A stretch of 12,379 nucleotides of DNA from Candidatus Intestinimonas stercorigallinarum (GCA_019115345.1 DXDV01000300.1:1-12379); one strand, 5' to 3'. Positions 1-6,460 are shown, numbered from the stretch's first letter. Numbers and translations are program-made. The notes: generated by a model not told the origin, from the sequence alone.

Positions 1-2
1 TC

Positions 3-62
3 CCCGAGTGGCGGGACCACGCCGAGTGGGCCCGGGAGACGGCCGCCCAACGCCGGGCTTGA
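3..62 (+). CDS. 3' end of an unidentified protein (partial)
   Basis: An open frame entering from the left edge ends at TGA 60-62 and reads PEWRDHAEWARETAAQRRA. Its composition (charged, Ala/Arg/Glu helical tail) is protein-like, and the other two forward frames look less natural. The stop codon overlaps the -35 box of the next promoter, so the gene probably ends here and the lar leader starts a separate transcript. Too little is present to name a family. It could be chance, because GC-rich DNA keeps many frames open. Confidence 0.4.
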   Translation, partial: PEWRDHAEWARETAAQRRA

Positions 63-88
63 CAGCCACCGGAAAGAGCTGGTAAAAT
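59..88 (+). promoter_or_regulatory. sigma-A-type promoter of the lar operon
   Basis: A perfect TTGACA (59-64) is followed after 18 bases by TAAAAT (83-88). This predicts a start near 95, directly in front of the hairpin-rich leader. The -35 box overlaps the stop codon of the upstream partial gene. Confidence 0.7.
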
Positions 89-96
89 ATATCCGT

Positions 97-243
97 TGAG
101 CGGGGCCAGAAGGTCCGCTCAGTCCCCAGAAGGGGACCCGTTCCGCATCATTACGTTTTTTGTATTTGTGTTTTTGTATCCGCGCGGCGAGAGACGCCGC
201 GCCGCGTCCAGAAGGCACGCCAGCTTTGGCGTGCCCTTTTTTT
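97..243 (+). promoter_or_regulatory. structured leader with tandem AGAA-loop hairpins and a probable antiterminator
   Basis: The roughly 180-nt leader before larE folds into a series of hairpins that can be read directly. Hairpin 1 (97-121) has a 10-bp stem with one bulged G. Hairpin 2 (122-137) has a 6-bp stem. Both end in CC-AGAA-GG. A U-rich linker follows (156-177), then an 8-bp GC hairpin (182-189 with 195-202, loop AGAGA). Hairpin 3 (204-220, one bulged C) has the same CC-AGAA-GG tip. Its 3' arm is also the 5' arm of the terminator at 214-235, so the two are mutually exclusive and hairpin 3 can act as antiterminator. The layout suggests that a protein or ligand recognising the repeated tip decides read-through into larEBC. 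I could not match it to NiCo, guanidine-II, ANTAR, T-box or RAT elements. The structure is seen in sequence; the switching role is inferred. Confidence 0.6.
214..243 (+). terminator. intrinsic terminator (attenuator) upstream of larE
   Basis: GGCACGCC (214-221) pairs with GGCGTGCC (228-235). An extra A-T pair closes a GCTT loop, and a run of seven T follows at 237-243. This is a textbook intrinsic terminator, but it lies between the lar promoter and the larE ribosome binding site (259-265) with no gene ending before it. It is therefore best read as an attenuator. Confidence 0.75.
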
Positions 244-272
244 GTGTATCTTTCCGACAAGGAGGATCTGCC

Positions 273-1016
273 ATGACCTTAGCCGACTACTTCCACGGCC
301 ACCCCAGGGCCGCCCTGGCCTTTTCCGGCGGGGTGGATTCCGCCTACCTGCTGTGGGCCGGAAGGCACTGGGGCTGCGACCTCACCGCCTACTATGTCCG
401 CACCGCCTTCCAGCCAGAATTCGAGCTCCGGGACGCCCGGCGGCTCTCGGAGGAGGTGGGGGCGCCCCTGGTGGTGGTGGAGGCGGACATCCTATCGGTG
501 CCCCTGGCCGCCGCCAACGGACCCGACCGCTGCTACCACTGCAAAAAGGCCCTCTTCACCCGGCTGTGGGAGGCCGCCCGGGCCGATGGCCACACCCTGC
601 TGCTGGACGGCACCAACGCCTCCGACGACGCCGGGGACCGCCCCGGCATGCGGGCCCTCCGGGAGCTGGCGGTGGAGTCCCCCCTGCGGCTGTGCGGCAT
701 GACCAAGGCCCACGTCCGGGCGGCCTCCAAGGAGGCTGGGCTTTTCACCTGGGACAAGCCGGCCTACGCCTGCCTGGCCACCCGGGTGCCCACCGGCCAG
801 GCCATCACCAGAGAGGACCTGGCGCGGGTGGAGGGGGCGGAGGACGCCCTCTTCGCCCTGGGCTTCACCGACTTTCGGGTGCGGCTGCTGGGCGGCGGAG
901 CCCGCCTTCAGTTCCCGGAGCGCCAGTGGGCCGAAGCCGCCAGCCGGCGGCGGGAGCTGCTGGACGCCCTGCGCCCCTGGTTTTCGGCGGTGACCCTGGA
1001 CCTGGAGACTCGATGA
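273..1016 (+). CDS. larE: LarE, ATP-dependent sulfur transferase for the nickel-pincer cofactor
   Basis: This 247-residue cytoplasmic enzyme adenylates the carboxylates of the pyridinium-3,5-biscarboxylic acid mononucleotide and replaces them with thiocarboxylates, giving the dithiolated precursor of NPN. The PP-loop SGGVDS lies at residues 18-23, and DGTNASDDAGDRPGMRAL (112-129) is the expected substrate/metal region. Cysteines occur at Cys87 and Cys90 (RCYHCKK) and at Cys167 (AYACLATR). Cys167 matches the sacrificial cysteine of Lactiplantibacillus plantarum LarE. The added CxxC is the arrangement known from LarE proteins that hold a [4Fe-4S] cluster and are not consumed. The start at 273 is chosen because AAGGAGG (259-265) sits 7 nt upstream. 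The frame stays open further upstream only through the leader RNA. larB follows after 15 bp. Confidence 0.93.
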   Translation: MTLADYFHGHPRAALAFSGGVDSAYLLWAGRHWGCDLTAYYVRTAFQPEFELRDARRLSEEVGAPLVVVEADILSVPLAAANGPDRCYHCKKALFTRLWEAARADGHTLLLDGTNASDDAGDRPGMRALRELAVESPLRLCGMTKAHVRAASKEAGLFTWDKPAYACLATRVPTGQAITREDLARVEGAEDALFALGFTDFRVRLLGGGARLQFPERQWAEAASRRRELLDALRPWFSAVTLDLETR

Positions 1017-1031
1017 AAAGGAGACGAGGAC

Positions 1032-1799
1032 ATGGACAACAAGCATGAGATCTTATCCCTCCTGCGTGCGGTGGCGTCCGGGGCAGTCCCCCCGGAAAAG
1101 GCCCTGCTGGAGCTCAAGACAGAGCCCTTCACCGACCTGGGCTATGCCAAGGTGGACTTTCACCGGGGTGTGCGGCAGGGCTCCGCCGAGGTCATCTACG
1201 GCGCCTCCAAGACGGCGGAGCAGATTTTGGGCATCGTCCGGGCCATGGGAGACCGGGGCTGCCGCAACATCCTCATCACCCGCATGGACGGGGAGAAGGC
1301 CGGGATCCTCACCCAGGCCGGTGTGGACCTGGACTACCACGCCGATGCCCGGCTGGGCATCGCCCTCCCCACTCCCCGACCCGCCCGGGGCTCCATCGTG
1401 GTGTGCACCGGCGGCACCAGCGACCAGCCGGTGGCCGAGGAGGCCGCCCTCACCGCTGAGGCCATGGGCAACCGGGTCACCCGGCTCTACGACGTGGGGG
1501 TGGCGGGGCTCCACCGGCTCCTGGCCAATGTGGAGCCCCTCATGTCCGCCCGGTGCGTCGTGGCTGTGGCAGGGATGGAGGGGGCCCTGGCCTCGGTGGT
1601 GGGGGGACTGGTGGACTGCCCTGTGGTGGCCGTCCCCACCAGCGTGGGCTACGGCGCCAGCTTCGGGGGACTCGCCGCCCTCCTGGCCATGCTCAATTCC
1701 TGCGCCTCGGGGTGCAGCGTGGTCAACATCGACAACGGCTTCGGCGCCGGCTATCTGGCCAGCATGGTCAACCAAATGGAAGGACTGGAGGAAGGGTAA
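1032..1799 (+). CDS. larB: LarB, NaAD carboxylase/hydrolase (pyridinium-3,5-biscarboxylate mononucleotide synthase)
   Basis: LarB performs the first step of NPN synthesis: carboxylation of nicotinic acid adenine dinucleotide at C5 and cleavage of the phosphoanhydride, releasing AMP. The 255-residue length is usual. The C-terminal half is a PurE-like domain with GGTSDQPVAEEAA (127-139), the GMEGALASVVGGL loop (181-193), VPTSVGYGAS (201-210) and LNSCASG (221-227). Cys224 corresponds to the substrate-binding cysteine of characterised LarB. The N-terminal 100 residues carry the family start region (FTDLGYAKVDFHRGVRQG). AAGGAG (1018-1023) precedes the ATG by 8 nt. The gene sits 15 bp after larE and 1 bp before larC, so the three are cotranscribed. 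Confidence 0.95.
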   Translation: MDNKHEILSLLRAVASGAVPPEKALLELKTEPFTDLGYAKVDFHRGVRQGSAEVIYGASKTAEQILGIVRAMGDRGCRNILITRMDGEKAGILTQAGVDLDYHADARLGIALPTPRPARGSIVVCTGGTSDQPVAEEAALTAEAMGNRVTRLYDVGVAGLHRLLANVEPLMSARCVVAVAGMEGALASVVGGLVDCPVVAVPTSVGYGASFGGLAALLAMLNSCASGCSVVNIDNGFGAGYLASMVNQMEGLEEG

Positions 1800-1800
1800 C

Positions 1801-3012
1801 GTGAAAACGCTTTACATCGAATGCGCTATGGGGTGCGCCGGGGACATGCTCACCGCCGCCCTCTACGAGCTCCTTAGCGACGGGCAGAAGGCCGCCTTTC
1901 TGGAGAAGATGAACGGCCTGGGCCTGCCCGGGGTCCGCGTGGCGGCGGAGGCCGCGTCCACCTGCGGCATCGCCGGCACCCACATGGCGGTGACCGTCCA
2001 CGGTCAGGAGGAGGGGGACCACGACCACGACCATGACCACCACCATGACCACGGCCACGGACATCACCACCACGCCTCCCCCGACCATATCCGGGGGCTC
2101 ATCGACGGCATGGACCTGCCGGAGGCGGTGAAGGAGAAGGCCCGCGGGGTGTACGACGCCATCTCCCTGGCCGAGGCCAAGGCCCACGGCTGTCCCGTGG
2201 GAGAGGTCCACTACCACGAGGTGGGGGCGCTGGATGCCGTGGCCGACGTGGTGGGGGCCTGCTACGCCCTGTGGCTGCTGGCCCCGGAGCGGGTGACCGC
2301 CTCCCCCGTCCACGTGGGCAGCGGAACCGTCCGCTGCGCCCACGGGGTGATGCCGGTGCCCGCCCCCGCCACCGCCAACCTGCTCACCGGCGTCCCCGCC
2401 TACGGCGGCGAGGTCCTGGGGGAGCTGTGCACCCCCACCGGGGCCGCCCTGCTGGTCAACTTTGCCCAGTCTTTCGGGCCCATGCCCCCCATGCGGCTGC
2501 TGTCCACCGGCTGCGGCGTGGGGCGGAAGGTCTTTGACCGGCCCAACTGCGTCCGGGCCATGCTGGGCGAGGGAGAGGAGGGCGCCAACGGCGAGATCCT
2601 GGAGCTGGTGTGCAACATCGACGACATGACCCCTGAGGCCCTTTCCCACGCCTGCCAGCGGCTTCTGGACCTGGGCGCCCTGGACGTATACACCCTTCCC
2701 GGCACCATGAAGAAGGGCCGTCCCGGCCACCTGCTGACGGTGCTGTGCGCCCCGGAGCGGGAGGCCGACCTGGCCCGGGCCATCCTCACCCACACTTCCA
2801 CCATCGGCCTGCGGGTCCGCCGGTGCGGGAAGTACTTCCTCGCCCCCGGCGCCGGGATGGTATCCACCCCCTACGGGGCCGTCGCCGTCAAGACGGCGGA
2901 GGGCTTCGGCCTGCGGAAGGCCAAGCCGGAGGACAGTTCAGTCTCCGCCGCCGCTCAGGTCCACGGCGTCCCCTACCAGACCGTGTGGCAGGCCGCCTGC
3001 AAGGCGCTGTAA
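1801..3012 (+). CDS. larC: LarC, CTP-dependent nickel insertase (single-frame, full length)
   Basis: LarC inserts Ni into the dithiolated pyridinium mononucleotide using CTP, completing NPN. The start is GTG 1801, one base after the larB stop, with GGAGGAAGG inside the larB end. This gives 403 residues beginning (M)KTLYIECAMGCAGDMLTAAL, the family signature. Residues 74-91 are almost all His/Asp/Gly (13 His), a likely nickel-collecting loop. VHYHEVGALDAVADVVG (136-152) is a second conserved block. The C-terminal LarC2 part starts near residue 270 (CNIDDMTPE) and carries PGTMKKGRPGHLL. In L. plantarum larC1 and larC2 are joined by a programmed frameshift, but here both parts lie in one uninterrupted frame. 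No larA follows, so the enzyme using the cofactor is encoded elsewhere. Confidence 0.93.
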   Translation: MKTLYIECAMGCAGDMLTAALYELLSDGQKAAFLEKMNGLGLPGVRVAAEAASTCGIAGTHMAVTVHGQEEGDHDHDHDHHHDHGHGHHHHASPDHIRGLIDGMDLPEAVKEKARGVYDAISLAEAKAHGCPVGEVHYHEVGALDAVADVVGACYALWLLAPERVTASPVHVGSGTVRCAHGVMPVPAPATANLLTGVPAYGGEVLGELCTPTGAALLVNFAQSFGPMPPMRLLSTGCGVGRKVFDRPNCVRAMLGEGEEGANGEILELVCNIDDMTPEALSHACQRLLDLGALDVYTLPGTMKKGRPGHLLTVLCAPEREADLARAILTHTSTIGLRVRRCGKYFLAPGAGMVSTPYGAVAVKTAEGFGLRKAKPEDSSVSAAAQVHGVPYQTVWQAACKAL

Positions 3013-3089
3013 AGGGGGATGCCGCTGAAAAAACCGCCTCCCTGCTGGAGCGGCTGTGCACCCGCACCCAGTCCCTTTGACAAAACCGG

Positions 3090-3116
3090 CGCCCCGGCCA
3101 TTTCTGGTCCGGGGCG
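3090..3116. terminator. hairpin between converging larC and feoB
   Basis: CGCCCCGG (3090-3097) pairs with CCGGGGCG (3109-3116), with further CCA/TGG pairing inside. It lies 78 nt after the larC stop and 33 nt after the feoB stop on the other strand. The minus-strand transcript has a short T-run after it (GCCGGTTTTG); the plus side has only TTGCTCCCC. It probably ends the feo transcript and may serve both. Confidence 0.5.
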
Positions 3117-3148
3117 TTGCTCCCCTTTCGCATCCCATTGGGGCGGCT

Positions 3149-4402
3149 TCACATGGTGAGGGCCTGTTTGCCGCAGGAGCCCGCCTTCTGGAAGGCGTGG
3201 TCCAGGACGAAGGCCACTCTGGGCAGGTAGCCCAGGTCCTCCAGCAGGGTGAAAAGGGGGAAGAAGATGGCCATGGGTGGCAGCATCACCGCCGTCACCC
3301 AGGCCAGGGTGCGGTAGGCCCCCAGCACCAGGGCCCCGTGGAGCCACTGGGGGGCGTGGAGCCAGGTGAATAGGTCGGTGAGCCGGTCCTGCCCCCAGAA
3401 GAGGACCTCCGACAGCAGCGCCGAGGGTACCTGCGCCCCGGCGATGGTGATCCAGAACACCAGGGCCAGCAGCGCCAGCATGGCTGGGATGCTGGTGAAG
3501 CGGCCGGTGAGGAACCGGTCCAGCCGCTCCCCCCACCGGGGACCGCCGCTCCCTGTGACCGTCTCCGACGCCAGCTCCGCCCCCCGGCGGATCTGGGCGG
3601 CGGCCACCGCCTCCTGGAAGGCGGGGCCGGTGAGCCCCGCCTTCTCCAGCAGCCGTCCGGCCTCGGCCAGGGCCCGGGCCACCGGCGGCTCCGTCCGCAG
3701 GTCCCGGCCCAGGGCGGCCTTCAGACTGTCCATGAGGCCGGCCTCCCCCTCCAGCAGCGCCAGGGCCAGCCATTTTTCCGGGAGGCCACAGCCCCGGACC
3801 GCCGGAGCTACCAGTGCGGCGGCGGCCTCCACCGCCGGCGGATAGTCCGCCGATGCCGGGTCCAGCTCCACCCGGTCCTCGATGACGGCCTCCACCGCCG
3901 CCATGAGTGGCTCCAGGCCCTCCTTCCGTCCGGCGGAGGTCCCCACCACCGGCACCCCCAGCCGCTTTGAGAGACCCGTCAGGTCCACCTGGACGCCGTT
4001 TTTTCGGGCCTCGTCCATGAGATTGATACACACCACCGTCCTGGGCTGGACCTCCAGCACCTGGAGCACCAAGCCCAGGCTCCGCTCCAGGGCGGCGGCG
4101 TCGCACACCACCACGGCGGCGTCCGCCCCGCCGAAGCACAGCAGGTCCCGGGCGGCCGTCTCCTCGGGGGACTTGGCCAGGAGAGAATAGGTGCCCGGCA
4201 GATCGGCCAGTAAGTAGTCCTGTCCGTGGCGGATGTGGCGGCCGGTGGCCCCCGCCACCGTTTTGCCCGGCCAGTTGCCGGTGTGCTGCCGGAGGCCGGT
4301 GAGGGCATTGAAGAGGGTGGATTTCCCCACGTTGGGGCTGCCGGTAAGGGCCACCACCCGCTCCCCCCTCCGCCGCTCCAGCCAGAAGGCGCCCCCGCTC
4401 AC
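3149..4402 (-). CDS. feoB: FeoB-like ferrous iron transporter, C-terminally truncated
   Basis: This is the N-terminal 417 residues of an FeoB, the membrane Fe(II) permease with a GTP-binding domain. Visible are Walker A/G1 GSPNVGKST (21-29), G3 DLPGTYSL (67-74), G4 NLMD (127-130) and G5 TSAGRKEG (155-162). A helical spacer follows to about residue 300. The first membrane block has hydrophobic segments near 305-323, 357-374 and 375-389, then the Gate-type stretch LLEDLGYLPRVAFVLD (386-401). The frame ends at CGKQALTM followed by TGA, exactly where family members continue with Cys and the GFGCN region. Normal FeoB is about 600-800 residues, so the second Gate and later helices are missing, and no other frame nearby supplies them. 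The start GTG 4402 overlaps the feoA stop (GTGA), with GGAGGGG upstream. It is a truncated relic or a shortened GTPase; transport is unlikely. Confidence 0.85.
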   Translation of the reverse strand: MSGGAFWLERRRGERVVALTGSPNVGKSTLFNALTGLRQHTGNWPGKTVAGATGRHIRHGQDYLLADLPGTYSLLAKSPEETAARDLLCFGGADAAVVVCDAAALERSLGLVLQVLEVQPRTVVCINLMDEARKNGVQVDLTGLSKRLGVPVVGTSAGRKEGLEPLMAAVEAVIEDRVELDPASADYPPAVEAAAALVAPAVRGCGLPEKWLALALLEGEAGLMDSLKAALGRDLRTEPPVARALAEAGRLLEKAGLTGPAFQEAVAAAQIRRGAELASETVTGSGGPRWGERLDRFLTGRFTSIPAMLALLALVFWITIAGAQVPSALLSEVLFWGQDRLTDLFTWLHAPQWLHGALVLGAYRTLAWVTAVMLPPMAIFFPLFTLLEDLGYLPRVAFVLDHAFQKAGSCGKQALTM

Positions 4403-4641
4403 GGCGCGTCCCCCTCCAGGGTCACGGCGGCGGCGTCCCTGGCCCGGAGGGCCACCACACAGCCCCGGAAGGCGTAGGCCGCCGGGTCCCCCGCCGGCGC
4501 CCTGCCCCGGCAGGTCACCCGCGTCCCCGGGATCAGGCCCAGGTCCAGCAGCCGCCGGCGCATGGCGCCCTCTCCCTCCACGCGGAGGACCTGGGCGCTG
4601 CCCCCCTCCGGCAGACGGTGCATAAAAAGCTGTTCTCCCAT
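4399..4641 (-). CDS. feoA: FeoA-family small SH3-fold protein
   Basis: This 80-residue cytoplasmic protein is thought to bind FeoB and modulate its GTPase and transport activity. The family pattern is clear: an opening LFMHRLPEGGSAQVLRVEGE, then MRRRLLDLGLIPGTRVTCRGRAP in the middle (the conserved R-L-DLGL-PGT-V core), and a C-terminal strand ending in VALRARDAAAVTLEG. I chose ATG 4641 over GTG 4647 because GGAG at 4650-4653 lies 8 nt before the ATG but only 2 nt before the GTG. The gene overlaps feoB by 4 bp (GTGA), so the two are translationally coupled. FeoA is intact while its partner FeoB is truncated. Confidence 0.9.
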   Translation of the reverse strand: MGEQLFMHRLPEGGSAQVLRVEGEGAMRRRLLDLGLIPGTRVTCRGRAPAGDPAAYAFRGCVVALRARDAAAVTLEGDAP

Positions 4642-4675
4642 GCTCACAGCTCCATTCTACAAAAGATGATCGGCT

Positions 4676-4700
4676 GGGGACCGGACGGTCCCCGCCGTCC
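4676..4700 (-). promoter_or_regulatory. two mutually exclusive hairpins in the feoA leader
   Basis: On either strand 4676-4682 can pair with 4687-4693 (GGGGACC/GGTCCCC, 4-nt loop), and 4683-4688 can pair with 4695-4700 (GGACGG/CCGTCC, 6-nt loop). The two hairpins share bases, so only one can form. They lie about 35 nt before the feoA start in the feoA direction. No clear promoter or iron-box sequence is visible beside them, so any regulatory role is a guess. Confidence 0.3.
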
Positions 4701-4711
4701 TATCCTATGCG

Positions 4712-4755
4712 GCAGAGGACCCCGCCGTCTCCTCCTGAGACGGCGGGGCCTCTGC
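4712..4755 (-). terminator. long GC hairpin after the NUDIX gene
   Basis: A 19-bp stem (4712-4731 with 4737-4755, one bulged A, 5-nt loop) begins 12 nt after the NUDIX stop codon. It is very stable but lacks a T-run on the minus strand; on the plus strand it is followed by ACGGTTTT. It probably ends or protects the aldo/keto reductase-NUDIX mRNA before feoA. Confidence 0.45.
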
Positions 4756-4766
4756 ACGGTTTTGCT

Positions 4767-5342
4767 TCAGTTGGCGCGGCTCCTCAGCTTGGCGTTGAGC
4801 TTGGCATAGATCCGCTCCCGGAACCAGGGCTCCGAGGAGGCAGCCACCGCCTCGTCAAGGCCAAACCAGCCCACGGCGCTGTTTTCGTCTGGCTTGACCG
4901 CCAGGGTCTCCGTGTCGTCGGCCTCCAGCAGGTAGGTAACATTGAGATGGAGGTGGGAGGGCACGTACCGCCCCCGCTTTTCATGTCCATCCACCGTCAG
5001 AATTTCCAGGGAAAAGAGGTCCTCCGACACCGGGCGCACCGATGCAAGGCCGCTCTCCTCCCCCACCTCCCGGAGGGCCACCCCCAGCAGGTCCCGGTCC
5101 CCATCGGCATGTCCCCCCAGCCAGGACCAGGAGTGGTAGATGTTGTGGTAGCACATGAGGACCCTGGTCCGGGTGGGATCGGTGACCCAGGCCGAGGCGG
5201 TCAGGTGGGCCGTCTCGTTCTCCCGAGTCCACAGGTCCCGGCCGGACCTGAGCATGGTCAGCAGCACCGCCTTGTCCCGCGCCTCCTGCTCGTTCCAGGG
5301 CGCATAGCCCTCCAGCTGCGCCAGCAGCCCTTCCCCGCTCAT
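4767..5342 (-). CDS. NUDIX hydrolase
   Basis: This is a 191-residue cytoplasmic hydrolase of nucleoside-diphosphate-linked compounds; the substrate cannot be told from sequence. The NUDIX box is GGHADGDRDLLGVALREV with EESGL (residues 76-99). The catalytic REVGEE is intact, whereas the first Glu of the GX5E pattern is Arg83. WSWLGGHADGD is typical of a clostridial NUDIX subgroup. Fold features before the box (TASAWVTDPTRTRVLMCYHNIY) and after it (HLHLNVTYLLEAD, VGWFGLDEAV) are present. The start ATG 5342 overlaps the stop of the upstream aldo/keto reductase (ATGA), with GGAAAA just upstream, so the two form one translation-coupled unit. The same frame stays open upstream inside the neighbouring gene, but that extension has no NUDIX content. 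Confidence 0.9.
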   Translation of the reverse strand: MSGEGLLAQLEGYAPWNEQEARDKAVLLTMLRSGRDLWTRENETAHLTASAWVTDPTRTRVLMCYHNIYHSWSWLGGHADGDRDLLGVALREVGEESGLASVRPVSEDLFSLEILTVDGHEKRGRYVPSHLHLNVTYLLEADDTETLAVKPDENSAVGWFGLDEAVAASSEPWFRERIYAKLNAKLRSRAN

Positions 5343-6460
5343 AGCTTTTCCAGCTCCTCTCCGGCCCGGGCCAGGTCGGCCCGGATGGGCAGGCGCTGGG
5401 GGCACTTCTCCTCGCAGGCGCCGCAGCCCACGCAGTTCTGGGGCCGCTCCTCCTCGTCCATGTCCTTCCACTTCAACCGGGCCCGCTCCCGGTTCTGATA
5501 CATGGCATAGTCGTTCCACAGCCGGAAGACGCCGGGAATGTCCACCCCCGCCGGGCAGGGCATGCAGTACCGGCAGCCGGTGCAGCCGTTGCGGACCTTT
5601 TTGCGGAAGAGGGCCGCCGCCCGGTCCACCGCCGCCCGCTCCGCCTCGCTCAGGGGCTGGAAGTCGTTGAAGGTGGCCAGGTTGTCCTCCACCTGTCCCA
5701 TGGTGGACATGCCGGAGAGGACGGTCATCACGTTGGGCAGGCTGGCCGCCCACCGGAGGGCCCAGGAGGAGGCCGACGCCTCCGGGCGGATGGCGCTGAA
5801 GCCCTCCATCACCTCGGCGGGAAGAGCTGCCAAGGCGCCTCCCTTTACAGGTTCCATGATGATGAGGGGGACGCCCAGCTCCTCTGTCAAGGAATATCCC
5901 TTCATTCCTGCCTGCTCCTGGGTGTCCATGTAGTTGAGCTGGATCTGGCAGCAGTCCCAGGGCCGGGCGGTGAGGATCTCGCGGAACTCCTCATAGCTGC
6001 CGTGGAAGGAGAAGCCGAAGTGCCGGAACTCTCCCGCCGCCTGCCGCTCCAGGCACCAGTCCACCACGCCGGTGTCCGCCATCTCGCGCCACCGGGCTCC
6101 GTTGAGGTTGTGGAGGAGGTAAAAGTCCAGGTAGTCCTTCTGAAGCCGCTCCCGCTGCTCGGCGTAGATGCGTTTGGCGTCCTCCAGGGAGTGGACCAGG
6201 GTGGTTGGCAGCTTGGATGTGAGGTAGTAGCTCTCCCTAGGGTATCGGGCCAGGGCCCGGCCCATAAATTCCTCGCTTTTGCCGTTGTGGTAAAAATAGG
6301 CGGTGTCGTAGTAGTTGACCCCGCCCCGATAGGCCCGGTCCAGCATGGCCAGGGCCTTATCCTCGTCGATGGCGCCCCCCTCCAGGGTGGGGAAGCGCAT
6401 GCAGCCGAACCCCAGCAGGGACGGCGCCACGCCCAATTCTTTCCGCGCTCTTCGCTCCAT
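5339..6460 (-). CDS. aldo/keto reductase with C-terminal dicluster ferredoxin domain
   Basis: This 373-residue enzyme is likely a cytoplasmic NAD(P)H- or ferredoxin-linked oxidoreductase. The N-terminal TIM barrel carries the AKR tetrad: Asp52 and Tyr57 (DTAYFYHNGKSEE), Lys83 (LTSKLP) and His117 (YLLHNLN). GVPLIIMEPVKGG (196-208) and the VLSGMST...QVEDNL region form the cofactor-binding end. From residue 293 a ferredoxin-like tail has two cysteine sets, Cys293/296/299/302 followed by P and Cys343/346/349/353 followed by P, enough for two [4Fe-4S] clusters. This is a known AKR subgroup common in Clostridia, but its substrates are mostly undefined. GGAGG lies 6 nt before ATG 6460. It overlaps the NUDIX gene by 4 bp. 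Confidence 0.93.
   Translation of the reverse strand: MERRARKELGVAPSLLGFGCMRFPTLEGGAIDEDKALAMLDRAYRGGVNYYDTAYFYHNGKSEEFMGRALARYPRESYYLTSKLPTTLVHSLEDAKRIYAEQRERLQKDYLDFYLLHNLNGARWREMADTGVVDWCLERQAAGEFRHFGFSFHGSYEEFREILTARPWDCCQIQLNYMDTQEQAGMKGYSLTEELGVPLIIMEPVKGGALAALPAEVMEGFSAIRPEASASSWALRWAASLPNVMTVLSGMSTMGQVEDNLATFNDFQPLSEAERAAVDRAAALFRKKVRNGCTGCRYCMPCPAGVDIPGVFRLWNDYAMYQNRERARLKWKDMDEEERPQNCVGCGACEEKCPQRLPIRADLARAGEELEKL

Noticed and set aside
97..243. Leader as a NiCo, guanidine-II, ANTAR, T-box or RAT element.
   Set aside because: Loops are AGAA rather than ACGR or an A1/G4 hexaloop. I see no T-box sequence, no RAT-like element and no NiCo four-way core. This is from memory; an Rfam scan would decide.
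96..272. TTG 96 as an upstream start for LarE adding 59 residues.
   Set aside because: The stretch is the structured leader, including a terminator. The peptide is low-complexity basic sequence, and AAGGAGG points to ATG 273.
2010..2075. CAC/GAC-rich tract in larC as a tandem DNA repeat.
   Set aside because: It encodes the His-rich metal-binding loop common in LarC; codons are mixed, so it is protein-level low complexity.
3141..3151. The TGA ending FeoB falls where homologues have Cys, suggesting selenocysteine read-through.
   Set aside because: Translation past the TGA gives SRPNGMRKGS..., which has no resemblance to the expected GFGCN region, and the frame soon runs antisense into larC. 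A truncation explains it better.
4381..4390. A fourth CCAGAAGG near the feoB start.
   Set aside because: It lies inside coding sequence (codons for AFWL) with no terminator or hairpin series around it; likely chance.
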